Positions 25,401 to 37,200 of a stretch of 64,000 nt of DNA are shown here, in pieces (within the stretch, counting starts at the first letter, position 1; each line of letters starts with the position of its first letter). The DNA lies in the NCBI GenBank assembly GCA_032622095.1, contig CP136064.1:172802310-172866309 (forward strand), written 5' to 3'. Position numbers and translations under genes: made by a program. The notes under the pieces were generated by a model, which was given only the letters and a program-made list of their open reading frames with translations, was not told the DNA's origin and did not search any database. Origin of the DNA: Siphonodentalium dalli (lineage: Eukaryota; Mollusca; Scaphopoda; Gadilida; Siphonodentaliidae).

Positions 25401-26003
25401 TGAGTTATGTTTTAACTGTCATATATACATGGATATATGTATGGAGCTTCCTGCCTGCAAGTCCCACCACCACCTATATATATGGTCTCCCGCCGAGCCG
25501 TTTAAGATGACAAGAGCTCCGACACAGTTAATTGTTACTATACTTGTTTTCTAATTTTTCTAGTTTTTTCTTTCATGAGTGCGTTTTTACTTCATTCATA
25601 TAACATGGGAAACCAAAAAGTAGGTCATCGGAGAACATATCCTAACAGCAATATTGAGGTTTGTTACTATGAGCGACGTAGCAGTCATGTTGTCGGTATA
25701 GAGTGTCGTTTATGATATCCCTGAGCATTTATCTGAAAGCTGAATAGTATATTAGTGTTTTGTCTACACAGATGTATACTTGTGTTTTGAAGTGTTTTTC
25801 TATTGCTATTAGAAGATGAGTGCTGCTAATCTGAGTAAATTCGATGTTCATGCTGCTCGCTGAGAGTGTGATATTTTTGTTTTAGATCCTACTGAAGGTA
25901 TATTACAACCAGACATGAATCCATCAGTTGCTGATTACCACTCGTTTAGTTCATGATAAGGCTTTTTTGTTCAGTCTATCGCCGGTGAATAGATACGCCC
26001 TGT
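25401..26003 (+). repeat. About 600-bp direct repeat, left copy
   Basis: It aligns with 26,773-27,336 from TGAGTTATGTTTTAACTGTC to AATAGATACGCCCTGT, with few substitutions but a 40-bp indel (the segment with CATGAGTGCG is present only here). I see no TG...CA ends or primer-binding site, so LTR status is not supported. Confidence 0.75.
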
Positions 26004-26470
26004 ATACATGTACTTTCAGAAAATACAAAACACCACAACGTTATACCCCACCAATGTCAGTGTCTCGATATCATTTGACCAAATTTCTTGACATGAAACC
26101 ACGACAGACACGGCGTGAAATACATCGCATTGAGTAAACAATTTCCCATTGTTTCAATTCAATTTCAAGATCGCGGTAAATCAAAACCGCAATTTGTAAG
26201 TGGTAAACATCTGAAAAAGACATCAGGTGCATGCAGAAACTAATTGTTGTGCATATTTATTTCTATTTGAGGTGGCAATTTTTCATGTTTATCAGTATTT
26301 TTAACGATAAGAGCGATGGTAATTGGGGGACTATATTTTATCTAGCGCATTAAATTTAAAATATAAAGTCGTGAATTGGCTGAGTGTTTTCTATGGCCGC
26401 ACATTTCGTTGACAATTACGAGCCATTTGTTTGTCTAAATAACATTTTTAAGTTCGAAGAACATTAGAAT

Positions 26471-26610
26471 GGTGTTTTGTGATATCGGAAAGGTACATGG
26501 CGAATATACTGTGGCAAATACCCGTTAATGGGCTCCGGCTCCGCCGTCGCCCATTAACTAAATTTGCCACAGTATATTCGCCATGCACCTTTCCGAAATC
26601 ACAAAACACC
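26471..26610. mobile_element. Foldback MITE (140 bp)
   Basis: GGTGTTTTGTGATATCGGAA ... GAATATACTGTGGCAAAT is mirrored at the right, with centre TCCGGCTCCGCCGTC. A fragment of its right end recurs at about 26,026-26,056, just after repeat copy 25,401-26,003. Confidence 0.78.
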
Positions 26611-26772
26611 ACACTGTTATCCCCTAAATAAAATTATTGAAGATTGTAATTGTCTTTTTTGGCTAACATTAAATTAAATTAAATAAATTAAGTAAAATAC
26701 AGTGAAATTTTTTTTTTATTATTTTTTATTACATTTTTGCGCACGTTGGCATCTCTCTGAGTGCATTCTAGT

Positions 26773-27336
26773 TGAGTTATGTTTTAACTGTCATATATAC
26801 ATGGATATATGTATGGAGCTTCCTGCCTGCAATTCCCACCATCACCTATATATATAGTCTCCCGCCGAGCCGTTTAAGATGACAAGAGCTCCTACACAGT
26901 TGTTACTATACTTGTTTTCTAATTTTTCTAGTTTTTCAAAAAGTAGGTCATCGGAGAACATATCCTAACAGCAATATTGAGGTTTGTTACTATGAGCGAC
27001 GTAGCAGTCATGTTGTCGGTATAGAGTGTCGTTTATGATATCCCTGAGCATTTATCTGAAAGCTGAATAGTATATTAGTGTTTTGTCTACACAGATGTAT
27101 ACTTGTGTTTTGAAGTGCTTTTCTATTGCTATTAGAAGATGAGTGCTGTTAATCTGAGTAAATTCGATGTTCATGCTGCTCGCTGAGAGTGTGATGAGAA
27201 ATTATATTTTTGTTTTAGATCCTACTGAAAGTATATTACAACCAGACATGAATCCATCAGTTGCTGATTACCACTCGTTTAGTTCATGATAAGGCTTTTT
27301 TGTTCAGCCTATCGCCGGTGAATAGATACGCCCTGT
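26773..27336 (+). repeat. About 600-bp direct repeat, right copy
   Basis: Same sequence as 25,401-26,003 minus the 40-bp segment and plus GAGAAATTAT. A foldback MITE lies between the copies. Confidence 0.75.
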
Positions 27337-27940
27337 GCGACTGTATAAGCCTTTTGGTTACATGAAGCAGCGGTTGTGTAACACACTGGCAAAACAAATG
27401 AAAAGGTCAGTGATTTCCACAGGGTGGTCTACATTGTTTTTCTTCTATTGCAACAGACAATCTTCGATCATAGAATTATTGTAGTAATTTTACGCCTTTG
27501 TTGCGTACCGATGATCACAATAAGTCGATAAATACAATACAGGTTTCGTGAAAACGACTCAAAATAGAAACAAATAGCATTCATTGCTAAATTCTCACGA
27601 TAAGGTAAGCACAAATAGCGTCGTAGCACAGTTGCGCATACAGTTTAAATCTGTTAATATATTCCCATTAATTAGTCTTAATTGATTAGTCTTTTGGCAG
27701 TATTAGAATCACATTTGCACTCTTAGTTAAGTTCAGTAGGACATTACATTGCAATCCAAGATTTTTTAAATGGCACAACCAGCCAACGTCAAAGAGTGCA
27801 CCTTTATTGGTATTCACATTTAAACAACCGTGATTAGTGTGCATGCGTGTCAACTAAAAATGGCGTGCCGACTAGCATAGCGAACGCAAAGTAAACACCT
27901 CAAACTAAGTAAGTTCTAGCTGTCATATTGCGCTGTATAC

Positions 27941-28420
27941 GGGGGGGGGGGGGGTAATAAACAACTGCAGGAATGGGCAAAACATGTTTGACAACCTTTT
28001 GTGCCCATATTGGACATTTGTAGCAGTTTAAACATATTATAAGAATTTATAACAGCAAAGGCACTATATTTTTGTTACTGGAAACGCATATGGGCCTCAG
28101 CGGAAATGACATTAAGCTATGACATGTTGCACGTGGGACGGTGTGGTGAAAGAAGTTTCGAGAAATGTAAAACAGAAATAAATAAACGTGTCCTGGTGTA
28201 ACTAAAGCCTATAGACCATTGTGTGCATGGAAAAAGAGCAAGCAACTGTCTCAAACATTAATGTGACTATCAATGGCTAAAAAATAACTCTTCAGTGCAT
28301 CAAGCCAGTCAGTGAATTATTTGCACGCATGTCAACTCCGATGATCTCTCACAAGACCTAAAGTATCCAAGTTTTGTATAGTGCTGTGACTGCTTGTCAT
28401 CTATACACATAAACGAGTAG
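27941..28420 (+). repeat. Interspersed repeat R-b, copy 2
   Basis: It opens with a G14 tract (27,941-27,954) and includes GTGTGCATGGAAAAAGAGC. The same order of segments is seen at 58,706-59,180. Confidence 0.6.
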
Positions 28421-28616
28421 GATCTGTCAGGATTTTTCTCTCAGACCCCTGGACTAACTCATGGTACCCAGGCGGATGTTATAATGGTAAAATAAAATTG
28501 GTTTCGTTAAATTTAGCAAGGAGTTCTATGGAGTTCAATCTAAAAATAAAAATTAAACACTATATATACATAAATAAAAATGTTTCAACAATCAAAATGT
28601 ACTTGAAGCGCACAAA

Positions 28617-29318
28617 GTATAGTGTGGTCGTGGTACGCAAAAAAAGGGGTCAACCCAGAAGAAATTGGTATAGAAGCGATCTCGGTGTTATTCAACGTGG
28701 GAGAATCTCTGCTACAACATATCCAAAATCCGCTAAAATCCGCTTTGGGCAAAATCCAGGATCCAAGATGGCGTCCAACATGACCGCCTTTAGTCAAAAG
28801 AGATTCTGACTGAGATTAGTTCGACATAATGAGAACAAATGTTGCCATATTAATACAAATGTATACATTTTTGCGAAGGTAAAGTATTATGCCACATATC
28901 TATAGAAAAAATGGAACCCTCGCCCCAGATGGCTGCCAAAATGGTGGCCTAAACTCGAAAATTTGAATTTTTTGCCTAATATCTTAAAGATCAATTCCTG
29001 TTGTTTGATAATGGTTCAGACTGGCGACATTGATTAGTCATATTCATGTTAATTCATCATTTGATCAATGAAAGATACCATAAATGGGGTCCCAGACTCA
29101 TATACACCCTCATAATTTTGATTTTACAGAACGCGGTATAAAATTCCACAAAAATCGCCATTGGGATTCCAGTCGTATATCAACAAGAAATGGACAGAAC
29201 TGTACAATGTAAGTTGGGCAAACCATTATCTATAATTACTCCAATTCAAGAAACCCAAATTGGCGCTTTGTCTTAAAATGGCTGCCAAAATGGCGGTCAA
29301 AATATGGAAAATGGCAGA
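28617..29318 (+). repeat. Large inverted repeat, left arm
   Basis: About 700 bp matching 32,233-32,921 in reverse, including GACCACACTATA-type start, AAATCCGCTTTGGGCAAAAT, ATGGCTGCCAAAATGG and TTGATTAGTCATATTCATG. A partial extra copy of its first 150 bp follows at about 29,330-29,480. The repeated CCAAGATGGCGxCC motif is common in animal repeats. Confidence 0.72.
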
Positions 29319-29669
29319 TATTTTGAATGGTCGTCAGAGGGTTAGACCCAGAAGGAATTGGTAAAGAAACGGTTTTGTTGTCATTCGACGCGGGAGAATC
29401 TCGTGTATAACATATCCAAATTCCGCTAAAATCCGCTTTGGGGAAAATACAGAATTCAAGATGGCGTCCAACATGGTCGCCAATAATAATGAAAATGGCA
29501 AATATGTAGTTATTCACGAAAACCCATTCGACAAAACGCCAATTCGGCACCAATACACATCATTGATTGAATCAATGTTTTTTGTGGGTATGAGTAGCCA
29601 ATCACGATTCAAAATGCTAAGATGGCTACCAAAATGGCCACCGAAAATTGTCGAAATTTAAGTTCTGCT

Positions 29670-32050
29670 CAGAGGAAAGCCGAAACAACACTTCGGTTGT
29701 GAGCTAACGATGACAGACCAATTAAACATGTTGTCAATAATCTACAACACAATCAGTTCAGCCCGAAATGTTCCAACTAAGCAGTATCTACTGCAGGATC
29801 CAACACGATGTCCACTTATTACGAGGGACTATCTGGAAATTAATTAAAAAGAAATTAAATTGCTACGAATCTGGATTATTTGAAAACACAGTGTCAACAT
29901 TTATAACGACTATTCGGAACATCAAATATATGGGCATCGGTGGTCTAGTCCGGAAGCATCAGGCTATAATAGGTTTTCCAGAGCTGGCGAAAGTGAAAAG
30001 GACAGGAGGGAAAAGCGAATAATCTGGGGTTTACTTAATTGGTGGGCAAGTTGGTTATCGGAGCTGGGGAGTTTCAAAGTAAAATTATGTTCTTCAATAT
30101 CAAGAGGAAAAATGAAAATTCGCACGTACATTGTATACCCTTCACACTTTATGTGACAATTCCGTGTCATGCGATTGTGGGTATATACATGTGGATAGAA
30201 ACATTCTAGTACATATATAGACGCACCTATATCTTCTACACATTTAGTGAATTTCATCAATGATATGTAGACACAATGTGCGTCACGGCTGGATCTGACC
30301 CGTAGGCGTAAAGGTATCAACCATTTAGCTTGATTAACTGGCATTTCAAGGTTGTCATTGGATAGAAATGCCACATGAACATTAACAACATGTTTGTCTA
30401 AGAAATGTGAACAATGAACATGTTATTTTCCGGATGTTAGACAATCAAACTGCCACATAAGGCGTTCATCCATGCTCATCAGAGCACGAAATGTGTGCAA
30501 ATTAATGACACGAAAACTATTTCATGCGGACGACGTACTCTAGACCTACATCCAACGTCATTTCCTATTAACTTTTATTGTTTGTACGGACGGTTTCGAG
30601 GTTTGAAAATCCCGCTTGTCCAAGAAAACCTCCACATACTTACGGAGTCGATGTGTAAACAATGTATGGGGATAGTTTCTTCATACATATATGTATTTGG
30701 CACACGTATTTTCAAGAACATAAGAGATCACCATTTACCGGAGAGTTGATATCTGGGAAGAGATCAGAGTAAAACTACTTTTCTTACATGTCGAAATTGG
30801 GAATCCATGGGCTACATTTAGTTCCAGCTTGAAACTTGAAAATGATGGCCGAGCCCGAATAGTTAATATTTCGTCGCATCAGTGCTATAATGTAACCCAC
30901 ATTTTCAACTTTCCGAGAAAATGAAGGTTGAAGTTTTTAGACAACATTTCTCCTAATGTTGACAAAGCATGATGTATTGTTGTATTTATCCCAATGAAAA
31001 CTGACATTAGCTGTTCATTGAACCACATATTGTTTTCTGTTTATTCCCTCGTTTTCTTTTAAAAAGCAATAGCTTGTTTGGAGATATGACATTTTGCGTA
31101 TGTCAGCGACGATTCGTTTCGTGCTATAATGAAGTTGTGCTAATAAATGCAGATTAAGCTAAATATGGTGGCAATCGCATGTGTCTATGAACTAAAAAGT
31201 GCCTATTCTACACTATGAAAATTCACCCATGTGCATCTTCATACAGAAATGTGTGGAACAATCACAAAATTTAAATCACCAAATGATCACGTGACTAACA
31301 TGGAGATACTGCCATATAGCACACATTTTAGAATTCACAAACACAAAACAGAAGTCACGTGGACAACCTGAAGCGTCCGTTTGGCTGCTGTTGGACATAC
31401 GACCTCATAGCACGAATAATTGTAAAGATCGCTGGAGATACGACATTTGCTTCACTGGTTTGTGCGAATATTTGTCATCCAATGCAAGGACAGTTTGGCC
31501 CTCGGATTGGATTTTTTCTCACGATTCGAATGGTATCAAATACTCATTTCCCGCCATAATGGATATACGACATTATAGCACTGATGAGTCGACCCGCGGG
31601 AAGCCACCAAAAGATTGAAAATAAATAGTTTTGATGTATATGAGCCACATACATGTATATGAGCCAACTATCAACTGCATCCACCACTCACAACTTCCAT
31701 TATGTGATAGGCTGGGCAGAGTCTACCATTTTCGTTTTGGAAGCCATATTAGATCAAATGTATTGTTTCTTTTGGTCTATTTGAGATGGAATGTTCACAA
31801 ATAAAAGAAACGATCAATTATTTTGTAGACAAGATCTGCTCATCCCTAAATATAAAATGTGACCAGAACCCCAAAGTCGATTTTGGTTAAATTTCATACC
31901 GCATTCGTTATAACTTATTAGTGAAGGACCGGAGTAAACTAAGATCTAATCTATTAGAAATGTCATTGCTGTAATGATCAGTTGACACGATCATTGAAAG
32001 AATATACCCATTGTTTCCCAGTTCAGAGAGCAACAAGAGATAAACAGAAG
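29670..32050. other. No gene recognised between the inverted repeat arms
   Basis: A 136-codon minus frame (29,964-30,374) is the longest; its sequence has no motif I recognise and no splice context was found. Confidence 0.45.
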
Positions 32051-32232
32051 TGATAGAAAATAGTATTTTTCACATCGGGTGGCCATTTTGGCAGCTATTG
32101 TTGGTACTGATTTTTAAGTTTTTACATAGAGCTAGCATAATGGCATCATAAAGAGGTATACATTCGTATTTATTTAGTCAATTTTATTCATCAACCACTA
32201 CTTATAATGGATTGAATGACACTGTGATCAAT

Positions 32233-32921
32233 ATCCGCCATTTTCCATATTTTGACCGCCATTTTGGCAGCCATTTTGAGACAAAGCGCCAATTTGGGTT
32301 TCATTGAATTGGAGTATTTATAGATATTGGTATGCCCAACTTACATTGTACAGTTCTGTCCATTTCTTGTTGATATATGACTGTAATCACAATGGAGAGT
32401 TTTGTGGAATTTTATACCGCGTTCTGTAAAATCGAATTTTTGAGGGTGTAGATGAGTCTGGGACCCCATTTATGGTATCTTTCATTGCTCCAATGATGAA
32501 TTAACATGAATATGACTAATCAATGTCGCCAGTCTGAACCATTATCAAACAACAGGAATTGATCTTTAAGATATTAGGCAAAAACTTCAAATGTTCGAGT
32601 TTTGCCATTTTGGCGGCCATCTGGGACGATGGGTTCCATTTTTGCCATAAACAGGTGGCACAACATTTTACCTTTACAAAAATGTATACATTTGTATACA
32701 TATGACAACATTTGTTCTCACTGTTATCGAATTAATCTCAGTCAGAGTATCTTTTGACTAACGGCAGCCATGTTGGACGCCAACTTGGATCCTGAATTTT
32801 GCCCAAAGCGGATTTTAGCGGATTTTGGATATGTTATACACGAGATTCTCCCGCGTCGAATGACACCAAAACCGCTTCTATACCAATTTCTTCCGGGTCG
32901 AACCCTCTGACGACCACACTA
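32233..32921 (-). repeat. Large inverted repeat, right arm
   Basis: Reverse complement of 28,617-29,318, spaced by about 2.9 kb; identity looks high over several 100-bp stretches. Could fold back or be two opposed insertions of one element. Confidence 0.72.
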
Positions 32922-33479
32922 AAGGGGCTCTGTCTAAGATCAAAATGTGCGCGAAGTCCCACAAAGGAGGGGGCCACAGGTCTCTCCGACGTTGAATATA
33001 GGCTCCCTTCGGGAGCCGGTTTCAGCTAGTTTAGTATAATAGAAGAAAGTTGCTCCAGTAGAATAACATAAGTGGTATGGAATATGTTAGATAATGGGAT
33101 GGTTGGCAGACTAATCCGGAAATATGGAATTGTGTGTATCCTGCACAATGACATAGGTTTAGAGATGATCAGCAATTTATAAAATCATTTTGTTTTCAAT
33201 TAAAACAGCTTCTGAAACAGGTTAAACTGTTATTCGAACTGAATGAGATCATTTCCCAGTCATATATGAGTGATATCAGTTGAGTTTTATGCGGTTTTAG
33301 ACCAAATTTAGTGAAATCACCAATGAGAGGTCCACCTAGCTGTCGTTAACAGATAATTCTTACATTTGAACATCATCATCATCATCATCAATGTTTAGGG
33401 AGTAAGTCGCCATGACTTTTACCCCTTTCACATAATAACATACATGTATATAGAATAACGTAAATGAATTAATTCAGTT

Positions 33480-33800
33480 TTAAAGTTTTCCATGACGTTT
33501 AGTCGTGCATATCCCGCTCGTTGTAATAGTTGTATCGAATAGCTCCTTGAACTGTTGAACCGATTCAGTGGAAACAATGTAATCTGATAAACTATTCCAG
33601 TTTGTAATCACTCTCTGGGAAAAGAAATATTTTCGCACATCTTTGACAATTATGTTCTTTTGCATCTTATGCTTGTGTACACGTGTTCTTCACGTGTCTA
33701 TGTTGTAGAAGCCGAGTGTTAGCTTGTACACTTCTATCATATCTCCCCCGATTTCGCCTGTTTCTGAGAGATATGAGGCCACATTTCACAGATTCCAGAA
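33480..33800 (-). pseudogene. LINE reverse-transcriptase C-terminus (Jockey/CR1-like)
   Basis: The minus strand gives GDMIEVYKLTLGFYNIDT (stop), then, shifted, MQKNIIVKDVRKYFFSQRV and ITNWNSLSDYIVSTESVQQF, the standard terminal block (RGDMIE.YK... / ..FFS.RV...WN.L...V). The 3' UTR continues to about 33,370, where an ATC microsatellite (33,371-33,390) marks the likely end. Confidence 0.7.
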
Positions 33801-34197
33801 TTTGAAAAATGTCCAGCGTTTGTGAACCTGTCACTTGTAGTGAAATCAGTAATTTTTTTTCATTTTTGGAAAGTTGACTTCTCATTCAATTGGTGTTCAT
33901 TTGAGCATGTAGCCACTGACCATATCAGTAGTTATAGGATACGTTGGCTATATATTATCGAACCAAAGTTTCGTCGCATTTTGATCAACACATCTAAAGA
34001 TATCCTCGGAAAAATTCAGGTGGGGGGGGGGCTTACTTTTTTGGAGATGTTTATAAGGAATGGGTGTATCCCGGCATTGAGGAAAATAACTAAAGCCCAC
34101 ATGTTTAATTATTATTATTATTATTATTATATATTCATTTAATAAACGCATTCTACAGCAATTAGTTTCAATGCGCAATTACAGACATTTAATGACA

Positions 34198-34270
34198 CTA
34201 GCAGTCTTTAATAGGAGTCCCGAAGCTGTCGTACCAGTGGGCGGCACATTCATGGTGACAGAAGTAGTTG
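34198..34270 (-). CDS. Peptide gene exon 3: last three cysteines and stop
   Basis: The acceptor GGTTTTTTCTATTTCAG|C opens an exon encoding (H)NYFCHHECAAHWYDSFG, then TPIKDC and the stop TAG (34200-34198). The phase matches exon 2. The 3' UTR has ATTAAA (complement at 34138-34143) followed by an (ATA)n tract. Confidence 0.84.
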
Positions 34271-37200
34271 CTGAAATAGAAAAAACCTTCATTATCATCG
34301 ATAAAACAACATATCCGTTTGTAATAATAGAAAACCACCTATGTGAACACCCTCAAAAAGAGGCTCAATGTGTTCTAAACTACACATATCCAGTTTTGAC
34401 AGGAAACCTTTTAAAGTCTAAAAAATAACGCGGGGAATATATTTCTGAGAGATTATCTGTTCTTAATAATGTACTTCACCGAAGGTGAATGACCCAACTC
34501 GATATTGCATGCTTTTCTGTGACTTTTCTGAGCTGATATCGCAATAAACATTGAATTAATTACACAGGATACTCCTCAGTTGTCACTCACATCACAGCCA
34601 TTAAAACGCTATGATATCCGACCCCATTCTATGGCATTCGCAATCTGGTGCACATGCAATATCACCCATATTAATGTAAAATTCCGTTTAAAGACACATT
34701 ATGTACTTGTTCGGGTGCGTGGAACTGCTAAGTTAGTGTTCAGGCACTATGCCAATTGGAGGAATTCAACATTCTACTAACACGGCCGAAAATTTGCATC
34801 AAATCGACCGTACCACTCCATAGAAAACATCGTCTGAACTACGCTCAATTGTTAATATTTACTACTCGATTCGGGACGCATCTATCGGCAATAAACTAAC
34901 GAATACGATTTCACCATCGAGAGTCACTGCGTTTAATTGCTACATATGAATGAGGGTGTGTGTTGTAAATTTAGATATAATATTTGTAAAAATAACTACT
35001 TTGAACAAGATTATTCTCCATTTCTATTTGATCACCCCACTGGGGTGTTTCACATCACTTTAAAGACCACTTTTGGTTTTCATATTTATTCCGGACCAGC
35101 AGTACTATGAAACTTTGTTGTTAAGTAGACTTGTTAATAATAACAGAATAATACAATTTAACAATTTGTAAAAGTTTTTTAGTATTGACCCCTGGTTGTA
35201 CCGATGAAAAGAATTACTGTTGATGGGAACTATATTTAATTGAGCGGAAAAATGCCGGGGAGGGAGAATGGCAGTCACTGTTTAATCTAGGTATATCATT
35301 CCACCGTGGAGATTCTTATTTCTCGAGATATAATTCGCCTTTGGCATGTGTTTTTTTTACTTGTGGTGGGTGATCGACGCATACATTCCATGATTGGCAC
35401 GATTCCCAAGGCTGATTCGACATCAATCTGGGATGAGTTCATTCCGTTGTAGACAATTATGCGTGGACTCGAATATTCTATATACCGAAAGTCTCAACAA
35501 TTGTGGCACCGTCCACGGAATCTGTAACTGTATACGTCAATGTTTTGGAGATTATTAGACACCTTTCTCACAATGAACTATTACTTATAGGAATTACGAA
35601 TATATAGATAATAGTAGTCTTAACCCTTTACCCAACAAACCGGCCAAAACCGGCCAAATAAAGCTTCAACAGCCTAAAATATCTTCGGTCTGTCTCAATA
35701 GAACCATACAAATATGGATATCATTGGAACCGGCTCCTTGACCACATTGTGATAGTTACAGTTATGCCCTGTGCCAATGCATTCTCTTATATATGCGAGT
35801 CGACCATAGGTCGCCTCGCATATATAAGAGAATGCATTGGCCTAAAAAAAATCTTTTTTTAACACTTTTTACCATTTTTCTTACATTCTTTAACAATTTT
35901 ATAATTTTTAATGTGTTAAGCCAATGCATTCTCTTATATATGCGAGGCGACCTATGGTCGACTCGCATATATAAGAGAATGCATTGGCACAGGGCCCTTC
36001 TGTTGTGTAAAGGGTTAAAGTGATGTGAAACACTCCGGTTGGGCGATCAAATCAAAATGGAGTTATTTTTACGAATATTAATTCAAATTTACTGTACACA
36101 CATCGTCATTCTTATATATTAATTAAATGTTTTGACTCACGATGGCGAAATAATTTGCGTTAGTTTATCGCCGATTGTCGCGTACCGAATCGAGACGTAA
36201 ATATTTACAATTAAGCGTAGTTCAGACGATGATATCTATGAAGTGGTATGGTCGACTTCTTTGAAATTTTCGGTGATGCTAGTAGAATGCTACATTCCCA
36301 CAGTTGGATCAGCGCCTGCAGATACTAACTTATCAGTTTCTCACACCCGAACCAAGTCCATAATATGTCTTTAAGTATTTCGGCAGGTCCAAAATCTATA
36401 TCACAGAATTGACTACCTCGAGAAAATCTTGCCACTCGCACTCAGCTGATATGGTTTTGATTGTCGTTATTATTTTGTACTTAATTATGTAATCAGTCAC
36501 GCTTAGGACTTTTGATTTAATTGCCACTAAGAGATAGAGATTAAAGTAACATTACAATTTAGGGACACAATATCAGAGTCTTAATATTTTAGTGGAGTTT
36601 TCCCAATTGTCGATTCAGAAATATTTGCAACATGCATGCTTTTGTGATTGTGGTTGGCTGTTTATTCCAACATGGTGCAACAGGCATATTGTAAAACACA
36701 TGTAAATATATATACTATTCGCGGAGAACAAATTAAATGAGCAAACTGCCATCAGTAGAGTTCAACAATTTATAGAGATAATCAATGGATCAATATGCCC
36801 ATTACTCATTTGGGACAAGGGAGCATACAATCCGGGTTTTATTCCTTTTTAATTGTTGGCCCATCTCGCCACCCGGCCTCTAACCACAATCTATATGATT
36901 AGCTGTTCTGACTTCTTGATTGCTAAATCTGTCGTTAAATAGCAATTCATAATGAAAAACACTGAGAGTGGGCTTGATTTTATAAGCTGTCTGTATAATT
37001 GTCCGAGAATGTATGTATTTTGTTTTTGTTTTTTTCTCGAAAAATAAATATATTAATATGGCTACCCTTAATGTAGCTTACTATACAATGCTTGGGTATC
37101 CATAGTCCAACTGGGACTGTCCCGCCTCTAGTTGCTCTATGGTGTATTTGTATGTTGAAGGTTGAAAACTCAAAGCCGTAGCCGTATAACCGGGTACGGC

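Noticed and set aside
25401-27336. LTR retrotransposon
   Set aside because: No TG...CA termini, primer-binding site, polypurine tract or gag-pol remnant between the copies.
29964-30374. 136-codon minus frame
   Set aside because: No recognisable motif, no splice sites of note, and the composition is compatible with chance in a 64-kb window.
35762-36023. Frames reading MRVDHRSPRIYKRMHW in several places
   Set aside because: They are translations of the 69-bp palindrome; the same peptide appears on both strands because the DNA is self-complementary.
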